This document shows, in pieces, positions 55,717 to 64,000 of a stretch of DNA of 64,000 nucleotides. Within the stretch, counting starts at the first letter, position 1. Each line of letters starts with the position of its first letter. Origin of the DNA: Catonia carolina (lineage: Eukaryota; Arthropoda; Insecta; Hemiptera; Achilidae). The DNA is taken from NCBI GenBank assembly GCA_035578175.1, contig JAQMRL010000021.1:1994323-2058322 (forward strand). The letters are read 5' to 3'. The notes under the pieces are model-generated. The model was not told where the DNA came from. It made no database searches and saw nothing but the letters and a program-made list of their open reading frames with translations. The position numbers were made by a program, and so were the translations under genes.

Positions 55717-56549
55717 TCTGGTGTGAAACACTCACACAACTTTCTCTTGCCAATGCAAATAATGACCAATATAACCTAACATTAGTAATAAAAAATTAGA
55801 AATAAACAAAAAACTAACCTCAAAAACAACCTTATTTTATTTATGGGTGAATGATGTAAAATGAAAATCAACCTCAGTTTGGCTTAATAATACAGAAAAT
55901 CACTCTTTCACGCTAAACTAGGCTCTGTAGAGAAAAATGCACAAAAAAAGTTGTAGATCGTTTAATTTTCTATAAATTTGATTATACACTTATGCCGTAA
56001 AATGCATACTAAGGCCGAAATCTTTAAAAAAATTATTTTTCACACACATTTTCGTGAGAAAAAAAGGAAATCGCTAATTACCGCTAAACTAAGCGTTATA
56101 TAAAAAAATGTGTGAAATAAAAGTTGTAGAATTTTAATTCTCTACAACTTTTTATCATATAAATATTTGCGCTAAAATGCATATTAAAGCCGTAATCTTA
56201 AAAAAACAATTTTTTTACAAAAAAATTGATATCAGCCTCACCAAGAATTTTAGCAAACATGGCGCTTACCCTATCTTGTAGAGCATACAAAATTTAGTAA
56301 ACCAGGCGATTTTAAAAAAAGTCGTAGGACCAGTTTTTAAGAAAATCGTAAAAAAGTGAAAAATTACACGAATAAACTAGTACTTTCGGTTGACCGATTT
56401 TGATGAAAATTTTCGTGTCGGATCCGTTAGTGGTATGTAACTTAAGTTTCAAGTTTCAAGGCCGTACGATGTTCCGTTCTGGAGATATTTTGTTTACACA
56501 CACACACACCTATCGCTAAAAACATTTTTTGGGTTCAGGGGATCTGAAA
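55717..56549 (+). mobile_element. Family A copy A25, hairpin end replaced by SINE I4
   Basis: Complete 5' end; passes a short CA tract (56495-56510) and stops at GGGGATCTGAAATTT, where SINE I4 follows. The hairpin and 3' repeat are missing. Confidence 0.82.
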
Positions 56550-56728
56550 TTTTGTTTTTTCTTTTTGGTTTAACGTCCGGCTGTTCTGCAATTACTCCTA
56601 ATGCAGACGGTGAAGGATGAAATGATTTTTCGAAACGGATGAAAATATGCCGTGCTTGACTGGGATTCGAACCCAAGACCCCATGATGAGAGGCAAGCAC
56701 GTTACAAACTACGCCAATGCGGCCGGCC
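56550..56728 (-). mobile_element. tRNA-derived SINE family I, copy I4
   Basis: B box complement and GCGGCCGGC head present; tail at left. Confidence 0.8.
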
Positions 56729-57885
56729 CCCTGCCCAATTCTAAAAGTTGTAGTTTTAAGAGAAAAACTGATAATAAATGGTAGATTACACACGTTTACA
56801 TTCTATATTTTACAGTCAATTAGTACATTACAAAACAGAATTCTATTGTACAGTAATTAATCACGCAAAGATTTAAAATTTCAGTAGCGATTTGTACTAT
56901 ATGCGCGCCAGCTCATGATCTCTGTCGCCTGGGGAAGTGGGGCGGGTAGTATAATAGAATGTGACTAATATATTTGTCTTATCGTGCAGTCCAAAAACAT
57001 TTAGTCATCATGTAAATATTATTATTATGTCTATATATTTATTATAGGCCTACGTATTATTGCTTTTCACAACGGATACACCTGTCACAATATACAGTTG
57101 TACATTTGTGCTAGGTAATGCGTCTCGGATGTGTTAATCATTATTCATGATTTTTTATCACTAAAGTGATTTTTATTTTGAAATGAAAGTGTGTTAACGT
57201 GCCAAAAGTTATTTGTTTTGTGTCAGGTAAATTTCAACGTGTATTTTTCATATCTTTTGTTTTATTTTAATATGTCTTTCCGGAAAAATAAAGCGGTAAT
57301 TTAGGCCTATAAATTCATGTTATGAAATATATATTTTTTAATTTCCTTATTTTCTATGCTACGTTCATATTTTAATTCCTGAGGACTGCCTGACTCAAAC
57401 TGTAAATAATTACTAAATATTAATAAATACTCGTACAATGAAAGAAAAGTAAAAGAGTTACTATATTATAGAATAAATTGAAATAATAAAACAAAAGGTT
57501 ACTTTATAATGACAAGAACATTATGATTAATGTTTTTTTTATGAATAGTATAATCTTTCACTGCATGCCGTAACACAAATTCCTCACACGGATCACGAGC
57601 TGACGCGCTTATAATAGTTTGTTGTGTTGGATTTAATTTACTTTTCAAAAAAAAAGTTACTGTATTAAACAAAATGCGTAATTATTAAAACCTCCAACTC
57701 TAAGATTTTATTGTAAATGAATGTACAGTGACCGTTTTACTCTACACGTGAAATTACTGTATTTAGGTTTTAGTAATTGAAGGAGCCAGTTTTGAGAAGT
57801 GCCTACAAACCGAGTAGGTACATAGAACAGCAGTGCTTGCTGTTAATTTCTTAGAGGAGCTATAAGGGGTCTCAAATTCATTACA
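56729..57885. other. AT-rich spacer
   Basis: About 1.15 kb with no recognised gene or repeat. Confidence 0.5.
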
Positions 57886-57889
57886 TTTT

Positions 57890-57974
57890 TAACGGTCTGT
57901 GGATAGTCCGGCTTTTTCGTAAATACGGCCTACCGGCCGCCTATTTAACCCGGATTATCGAGGTCTTACTGTAT
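57890..57974. mobile_element. Pogo-like terminal fragment
   Basis: The right end reads on the opposite strand TACAGTAAGACCTCGATAAT, pogo-like, similar in style to 2935-3014. The partner end was not found. Confidence 0.4.
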
Positions 57975-58227
57975 GTATAAAATTAAAATTAAATTTTTTA
58001 CAACGTCAGTCTCGTTATTTAATAGCCATACCTCGTATAAAAAGTCTTCATTTATTTGTGAGAAGAAAATATTGTGACACTTATCGCTAAGGTCCGTTTC
58101 GGGATCTAGGTTAATAAATAATTAATACACTAAAGTTTACAATTACAAATACTTATTCCACTAAAAGATTTACAAAATAAACAACAAACTAATTTTAATG
58201 AAGTAATACAATAAATAACTTAATAAT

Positions 58228-58406
58228 GCGCCGGCCGCATTGGCGCAGTTGGTAACGTGCTCGCCTCTCATCATGCGGTCCTGGGTTCGAATCCCACTCA
58301 GGCATGGCATATTTTCATACGTTACAAAAAATCATTTCATCCTACATCACATAAAGTTCCACCCCAACGTCGTCGCTAACGACCATTGCAGTTGATGCGA
58401 CGTTAA

Positions 58407-58454
<48 letters not shown>
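58228..58454 (+). mobile_element. tRNA-derived SINE family I, copy I5, full length
   Basis: Best copy of the family: GCCGGCCGCATTGGCGCAGT head, A and B boxes (GGGTTCGAATCCC), body, and a 47-nt polyA at 58408-58454. Target duplication ACTTAATAAT (58218-58227, 58455-58464). The long pure A tail suggests recent insertion. Confidence 0.93.
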
Positions 58455-58457
<3 letters not shown>

Positions 58458-58909
58458 TAATAATTTACTTAAAATAAATAATAAACAATAAATAACTTAA
58501 TAATTTACTTAGCACTACTTACAATCAATTTTATAGAATACACATACAAAATGAAACTGAATACACAAAAACTGAATTTAATACAGATACACAATATATT
58601 TTCACGATTCACACACATACAAAGACAGTAAAACAATCGTTGACCAACACAATGCCCGGAACGTGCCTGCACTACGCTCGATAGCCACTCGTCAAAGATC
58701 AAACGAATACTGACTCTGACCGCGCTCGGGGGTCTCTTTATAACGGGTGATTCAATAAGAGCGCCGGTTTTTAAACGGCTGGTAAATTTTTGTTTATCGG
58801 TTGGCAACATTGTTAGACCTCATTTCTATTTCGGAGAACATTCCGATTGACGATTCAGTTGTAGTTTCTCTTGTTCCCAGTGTAGTACTCTCGCAGTCTG
58901 TGTCTAACC

Positions 58910-59182
58910 ATGGAGAAGTTTACTATTGCACAACGAGTGTTAATCGTCAAAACATTTTACCAGAGTGGAGAGAGTTATGCGGCTACTGTCAGGCGACTTC
59001 GCGGTACTCTAGGACGTAATGAAGCACCGAATGAATCAACAGTTCGCAGGCTCATGAAAAAGTTTTTTGAGACGGGTTCAACAGTCGACCTTAAAAGTTC
59101 TGGACGTCGTCGTTCTGGCCGAACTGAGCAGAACGTTGCGTTGGTTCGTGACAGTGTGGCTGTTACCGATACCGTACGATGA
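58910..59182 (+). pseudogene. Transposase N-terminal part (helix-turn-helix)
   Basis: Starts at ATG 58910 and encodes about 90 residues. It contains an MEKFTIAQRVLIVKTFYQSG start and a STVRRLMKKFFETGS segment, the N-terminal DNA-binding region (DUF4817-like) of Tc1/mariner-related transposases common in arthropods. It ends at a stop directly before the deletion junction; the first catalytic Asp region is missing. Confidence 0.8.
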
Positions 59183-59204
59183 TTAGGGAGTTTTGTAGCG
59201 TCAT

Positions 59205-59576
59205 TTGGATGGAATGGACATTGACGAGTTGTGGTTTCAGCAGGATGGTGCCACCTGTCACGCTGCACGAGAAACAATGTTGTTGCTCCGTGAACGGTTC
59301 CAGGATCGCATCATTTCTCGTAATTCCGACCATCAATGGCTACCAAGGTCGTGTGACTTGACGCCTTGTGACTTTCCTCTTTGGGGTCATCTGAAGTCAT
59401 TGGTGTATGCCAATAAACCCCGAAACATCAATGACTTGAAGGAGGAAATTCGACGGGTTATCGGGCAAATGGAAGTCGAAACTTGTCGTGCAGTGATATC
59501 CAATTTCATGGACAGAGTTGATGCGTGCCAGCGCAGTAGAGGAGGACACATCCATGACATCATTTTTCATACATAA
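59205..59576 (+). pseudogene. Transposase C-terminal part (DDE domain remnant)
   Basis: Encodes WFQQDGATCHAARETM (second catalytic Asp), RSCDLTPCDFPLWG (third Asp) and the RASRGGH-like, IIFHT C-terminus of the same protein family. Together with the upstream part about half the enzyme is lost, so this is a non-autonomous derivative. Confidence 0.85.
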
Positions 59577-59684
59577 AATCGGAAGGAAAGATGAACTTGC
59601 TGATGTATTTATTTTCAGTTTTTCAATAAAATAAATCTCTTAATTTGATATATCAAAACCGGCGCTCTTTTTGAATCACTCTAT

Positions 59685-60068
59685 ATAATGAATCAAAAAA
59701 GAATCTTCCCGAAGGACACCGAACTTCGATACAAATAATAAAGTACACAAAAAACCCTTTTATAAATGAGTGCTAAAAAAAATCTATTGTAAACAAGTCA
59801 ACAATAGATCATATTGTAAATAGAATAAAAGTTGTTACAGGCCGACCTTTTCATAAATAGTTGTACAACAATAACCTTTTATAAATAAGCAAACATTTAT
59901 TGTTACTTTTTCACTCTCTTATCTAATCTTTACTATTTTATAAACATTTTACCATTTTGCTAGAAATTTAGCGAACCATCCTTTTTTCGATATTGTCACA
60001 ATATTAACAAACTAATTGAAAATCAATGCAATTTCCCTATGGTGGAAATTCCGTGGGACACCTGGTAT
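59685..60068. other. AT-rich spacer
   Basis: No gene or repeat recognised. Confidence 0.5.
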
Positions 60069-60907
60069 ACAGGGTGATTCACGAAGATATGCCGAAACTT
60101 TGGGAGCTCATTGTACATGTAAAAATAATGAAAAAAGTTTATATAAACATGGGTCCGGAAATGCTTCGTTACCGAGTTACGGCTAGCGAAAGATTTCCCC
60201 CGGATTTCAGCTCACCAGGTGAAATGAGGTCTTTCTGAAATTCTGGTAAGGTAAATTAAGGGGCGAATTCAATCGTTTCTTATGGTTTTTGACCTGATAA
60301 ATTGAATAAAACAGGTCCCAGAACTGTAAGTTACATAGTTTTTGAGAAAAACAGTGTCAAATGCAAAAATTGAGTGAAAAAAAAACACATTTTTTCATCA
60401 TTGTTTTTCCAGTTAATTTTACTTTGTACTGTTATGAATAAAAAATCATTTAATTAAACATATATTCGCTTGCTGTGTACTTTATTTACACCGGTTTGTT
60501 CAGAATAAAATTTTCTATATGTTTTATTCAAAAATTTTAACTGTTTCTTGGTGAAATAACAAAGTTATTCTTGCCCAAAGATGAAAACAATGTGTTTTCA
60601 CTCCATTTTTTGCATTTATCACTGGTTTTCTCAAAAATTAATTAACTTACAGTTCTGGGACCTGTTTTATTCAATTTATCAGATCAAAAACCATAAGAAA
60701 CGATTGAATTCGCCCCTTAATCTACCTTACCAGAATTTCAGAAAGACCTCATTTCACCTGTTGAGCTGAAATCCGGGCGAAATCTTTCGCTAGCCGTAAC
60801 TCGGAAACGAAGCATTTCCGGACACATGTTTATATAAACTTTTTTCATTATTTTTACATGTACAATGAGCTCCCAAAGTTTCTGCATATCTTCGTGAATC
60901 ACCCTGT
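60069..60907. mobile_element. Fold-back element family G, copy G3 (839 bp)
   Basis: Ends ACAGGGTGATTCACGAAG and complement, TA on both sides. The left arm is shorter than the right: it passes from the outer to the inner copy of an internal direct repeat (CAGTGTCAAATGCAAAAA), losing about 170 bp. Confidence 0.87.
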
Positions 60908-61048
60908 ATTAAGTGTCTATGAGGTAAGGGAATTGGTTATGTAGTGCAAATAAGAAACATATCGTAAAATGAGACATGCACTTATTCTGAATGTTTATAA
61001 TGCTGTACTGAACAACGTAGAGTATAATGCAAATGGGTTGCTTAGAAT

Positions 61049-61053
61049 TGTAT

Positions 61054-61120
<67 letters not shown>

Positions 61121-61146
61121 AGTGAGAGAGAGAGAGAGAGAGAGAG
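61049..61146. repeat. GA/CT microsatellite
   Basis: Almost pure AG dinucleotide run with a short interruption (TGAAAGTG) near 61117. Not part of family A. Confidence 0.95.
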
Positions 61147-61544
61147 TAAAATAATAAGATGAAGTGAAGGTGTTAGTGAAGTGTAGAATTTCACCTTACG
61201 AGTACACGATGAAAACTTAGTAAAAAAACTTTATAACTTAAATGTTGCAATTCTCCTCACACTTTATAAAATCCACAATCTTATGTTCTGCAATTTTTCT
61301 TAGTGCGTCCTTTTTCTCTGTCTTTTCAATGTTAAACCGTATTTATTCTTCCTCTTATCTTGTATTGAGATTGTTAAATTTATTTATTTTATTTACAATC
61401 TTTATGTTTCTTTATTGTTTGCTCATATGTTTCTTGTGTACTTACTTATTAAAAATAAAACAAGAAAAAAAAATCCGGTTATGTTTAAGCATTAAAAAAA
61501 AATGTTTTAGGAATTATTAAAATTATTATTAATATTATAAAATA
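61147..61544. other. AT-rich spacer
   Basis: No supported gene. The 92-codon frame at 61242-61520 is Leu/Phe-rich because of T-richness and has no recognisable domain. Confidence 0.5.
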
Positions 61545-62519
61545 GCCTCATTTACTAAATTTTTTATTCTCTACAAGAAAGGGTAGGCGCCATGTCTGCT
61601 GAAATTCTTGGGAAGGTTACTTTCTCGTAAAAAACATGATTTCTTAAGAGGGTAGTCAACTCAAGAAGATGTTTTTTTTTAAATTTTGATTGTTTTTTGC
61701 ATTTATTTGAAGTTTAAAATTTTCTGAATCACAACATTTGTTTACTTTGTTTGTGCGTTGACAAAAAGTTATAAAACCATCTGTATAAAATAAAGCTCAC
61801 TAGCAAGGGGAGTGAAATTATTCCTTCAACTTTAAGTTTTCCGGATATGTGGCTTTTGCATGATTGGACATTCTTGTACATCCTGGGAATTAAATATTTT
61901 GGTTTGTATTGGAGGTATTTAGATGATGTTTTTTTCAATTGTTCATAATTTCTTGCTCTATTATCTGTGGAATGATTATTACAAAAACCTTAATAGGGAT
62001 TTAATTAAAAAATAATTTATGAATACATCAAATAAATGTTTTTGAAAATATGGTTTTTCTTCAATAAATTTCTTGTAAGAAAAGCTACATTCAAGCGCAT
62101 ACAACAGATGATAATAGACAGCAATTTTCTGCATTTTGTAGCATAAGAATCATGTTGATATCTTGCTTGGTTCCTGAGATATTTGATTCCCCGTAAAAGC
62201 CCGCTTTTCCAACCTCATCCTTATATTATTGGCTGTAATTAATTTTTTGGCTTGGTTCAAATGGTAGATCATTACTAATAAATAACTCTTTCATTTAAAA
62301 TAAATAATGATAAATTATAGCCACAAGTTTTCATTTTCATTTTCTAGGTTGACTATCCCCTTAAGATTGCTGCCCTTAATATGCATTTTCGGGCAAAAGT
62401 GTAACCTATATAAGTTATGTTTTTTGAGGTTACTTTTTCTGTCTTTTTCTAATGTATTATTACTAATGTTAGGTTATATTGTTCATTATTGAAAGTCATG
62501 TGAATGTTTCAAACCAGAA
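61545..62519 (-). mobile_element. Family A fragment A26, split by a TTAA-flanked element
   Basis: 61545-61643 and 62361-62519 are the two sides of one decayed A copy (GGGTAGGCGCCATG box; terminal TTTCAAACCAGA). The hairpin half and the GGCAAGAGAAAGT motif near the end are missing or degraded. Confidence 0.75.
61648..62360. mobile_element. piggyBac-like non-autonomous element
   Basis: 713 bp flanked by TTAA on both sides (61644-61647, 62361-62364), with inverted ends GAGGGTAGTCAAC and the complement of GGGGATAGTCAAC. The host A26 is continuous once it and one TTAA are removed. No transposase. TTAA duplication is the hallmark of piggyBac. Confidence 0.75.
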
Positions 62520-62812
62520 TTTTTCTTGTTTTTGAATGTAAGAACAGATTGTAATTTTGCTGCTAGATAAAACAATTTTCGCTTCTCTGACATCATTTAT
62601 GTAGTACAATTACCGTCATTTTCATTTTAAAGTGTTTCAAATTCTTTCATTTATGAAATTAATGTGGTTTTAATTGAGTAAGAAAAAACCGAAAACTAAA
62701 TACATAACGAACATCAAAACAGTCCCGCGTCACCTGAAGATACAATACGGAAAAATGGGAAAGTTGTGTCACCGGATGGCGACATTAAGTGGAGAGTTAA
62801 AACCTTTAATTT
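62520..62812. other. AT-rich spacer
   Basis: No feature recognised. Confidence 0.4.
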
Positions 62813-62832
62813 TGGTGGCCCTGAAAAGGGCC
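62813..62832 (-). terminator. Histone-type 3' stem-loop
   Basis: Minus strand reads GGCCCTTTTCAGGGCC followed by ACCA, a perfect match to the metazoan replication-dependent histone mRNA 3' stem-loop (6-bp stem, 4-nt loop, ACCA). A TATA-like TATATAAAG lies about 370 bp upstream on the same strand (63192-63200). The sequence between does not encode a recognisable histone. It may be a histone-derived or histone-like transcription unit, or chance. Confidence 0.5.
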
Positions 62833-63019
62833 ATTTAAGTGGTGGGGGTCGACTTGATGCGCAGCGTCGGTCGTAGTCGTCGTGGCGGTCGAAGAGCTGG
62901 GCGACACAGCGTGTCGTCGTCCAACGGAGACTTCATCTTCTTCCCTCGCAGTAGTGCGTCGATGGCTGCTTCTTCGGATCCGGTGGGCGTAAGGCTCGGT
63001 CGAGGGACCGCTGTGGGCA

Positions 63020-63755
63020 TCGCTCTCGTCAGCGGAAGCATCATCTCCTCTCTTGCGGGGTCGTCGATTAGTCTTCGCTGAAGTCCGGCAGCCGTGTGCA
63101 GTGGTGGACGTCTCGTCGATGCTGTAAACTGGTGGAATTAAATCTCTCTGTGTCTGGATTGGAACTGAATCTCTCGGCTCAGTGTAGCTCTCTTTATATA
63201 GTTGCCGAGAGCGCTGTGGTAGAGGGCGGCATTTGCCTCGGTCCTGATGACAAAGGCCTCTGTCGGTGCGCAGCCGAAAGGATTGTCGGTACGCCGCCAA
63301 AGAGCCTACCGCGCCGACCAAGGCCGGAAGAAGTATTGAAGGCCGGCAACACAGTAAATGATTAATTAGAAGACCGAGTCTTAGGTCGAGGGCCGCTGTG
63401 GGCATCGCTCGCGTCAGCGGGCGATGACGGACGGGTCGACGAGCGGAAGCATCATCTTCTCTCTTGCGAGGTCGTCGATCAGTCCTCGCTGGAGTCCGAC
63501 AGCCGTGTACCGTAGTGGATGTCTTGTAGATGCTGTCTGGTGGAAGTGAATCCCTCTGTGTCTGGATCGGTATTGAATCTTGGCTCAGTGGAACGCTCTT
63601 TATAAAGTTGCTGAGAGCATTGTGCTAGAGGGCGGCTACTGGGTTGGCCTTGATGACAAAGGATTCTGTCGGTGCGGAGCCGAAAGGTTTGTCGGTGCGC
63701 CGACAAAGGCCGGAAGAAGTATTGAAGGCCGGCAACACAGTAAATGATTAATTAG
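63020..63755 (-). repeat. GC-rich unit duplicated in tandem, about 370 bp each
   Basis: 63020-63379 and 63393-63755 are diverged direct copies, both ending on the plus strand with GGCAACACAGTAAATGATTA. On the minus strand each has a TATA-like element (63192-63200, 63598-63607) followed by ATTCAGTT or ATTCAATA. Only the first copy leads to the stem-loop at 62813. Open frames on the minus strand (e.g. 63405-62806) have no recognisable domain and run through the stem-loop, so I do not call a protein. Confidence 0.7.
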
Positions 63756-64000
63756 AAGGGGTGGCGGTGTCAGCTGATAGCTTCAAGTACCTCGGGGAGA
63801 TAATACAACCAAAGATCAGCGAAAAGGAAGCAAACAACAACAGACGAGGAAAGATGGCCGGCCGGTGCACTTCGAGGAACTCACCATTTGTGTAAAAAGG
63901 GAGCACTCTCAAACTGAAGCCAAGATTAGACATTATAATATTATCATAAAACTTGTGTGTCTGTACGCGAGTGAGTGCCTTACAATGACCAGAAAGGCTA
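63756..64000 (+). pseudogene. LINE RT C-terminal fragment, running off the window
   Basis: Reads SFKYLGEIIQPKISEKEANN, then after frameshifts SLKLKPRLDI and CLYASECLTMTRKA-like text, the YLGE-to-ASECL region of arthropod non-LTR RT proteins. Broken by at least one stop and frameshift. Continues beyond 64000. Confidence 0.65.

Larger units (their letters stand above)
58743..59684 (+). mobile_element. Tc1/mariner-like element with internal deletion
   Basis: Inverted ends share GTGATTCAA-AAGAGCGCCGGTTTT at about 58746-58771 and its complement at about 59657-59682. It carries two disconnected parts of a transposase. Exact outer ends and the TA duplication are uncertain because the flanks differ. 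Confidence 0.8.

Noticed and set aside
58228..58330. tRNA gene
   Set aside because: A and B boxes are present, but the same head occurs five times with a shared non-tRNA body, polyA and target duplication: it is SINE family I. The same reasoning applies to SINE families B and J.
61242..61520. 92-residue hydrophobic protein
   Set aside because: T-rich DNA yields Leu/Phe-rich frames by chance; no start context, motif or neighbouring exon supports it.
62813..63200. A true histone gene
   Set aside because: No frame between the TATA-like box and the stem-loop encodes recognisable histone-fold or H1 sequence.
62806..63405. 199-residue minus-strand protein gene
   Set aside because: GC-rich, low-complexity composition, no recognisable domain, and the frame reads through the histone-type stem-loop.

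Overview
The window is eukaryotic nuclear DNA from an arthropod, most likely an insect. The base composition is AT-rich with long introns-like or intergenic stretches, tRNA-derived SINEs, mariner, hAT, pogo and piggyBac-like DNA elements, several non-LTR retrotransposons, and one errantivirus-type (gypsy/Metaviridae) provirus. No host protein-coding gene, rRNA or genuine tRNA gene could be recognised. The species cannot be named from the sequence alone.

The centrepiece is a complete, apparently very young endogenous retrovirus at 17915-27571 on the + strand. It has two 1192-bp LTRs in which I saw no difference, a 4-bp target duplication (AACC), a tRNA-Leu-type primer site, gag (19139-20269), pol in the -1 frame (about 20050-24180; protease, RT, RNase H, integrase) and an F-like env (24425-26337). 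The env reading frame has no plausible start codon of its own. A hydrophobic leader with an ATG at 18366 and a strong GT donor lies inside the 5' LTR. It is phase-compatible with the acceptor at 24424, so the env signal peptide appears to be encoded by the LTR. The provirus sits in a small MITE; a second, provirus-free copy of that MITE at 15750-17018 shows the empty site.

Around it the DNA is a mosaic of about ten repeat families. Family A (about 25 copies or pieces of a roughly 930-bp unit) has 13-bp subterminal inverted repeats, a hairpin at one end, a CA/GT microsatellite at a fixed place, and lands in T-runs without clear target duplication, which resembles Helentron-associated elements (HINE/DINE-1). 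Family B (5 copies) and family I (5 copies) are tRNA-headed SINEs; family C (about 12 copies, 395 bp, AAC tail) is another SINE-like retroposon. Family G is a palindromic fold-back element of 0.84-1.0 kb (3 copies, plus 2 pieces of a related subfamily). Family H is the MITE hosting the provirus.

Layout: 1-6460 families A, B, G' and C; 6.7-12.6 kb a LINE fragment, two tandem arrays and AT-rich DNA; 12.6-15.4 kb nested A, C and an inverted LINE pair; 15.7-27.9 kb MITE copies and provirus; 28-50 kb dense A/C/B/I/G copies, a tandem duplication (34.9-36.8 kb) and a LINE split by an A copy and a deleted mariner; 50-55 kb a SINE palindrome, a hAT element and AT-rich DNA; 55-64 kb A remnants, a deleted Tc1/mariner-like element, a fold-back, a TTAA-flanked element, and at the right edge a duplicated GC-rich unit ending in a histone-type 3' stem-loop next to another LINE fragment. 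Several nestings give relative ages: A inside LINE, mariner inside the same LINE, SINE inside hAT inside SINE, and a TTAA element inside A.
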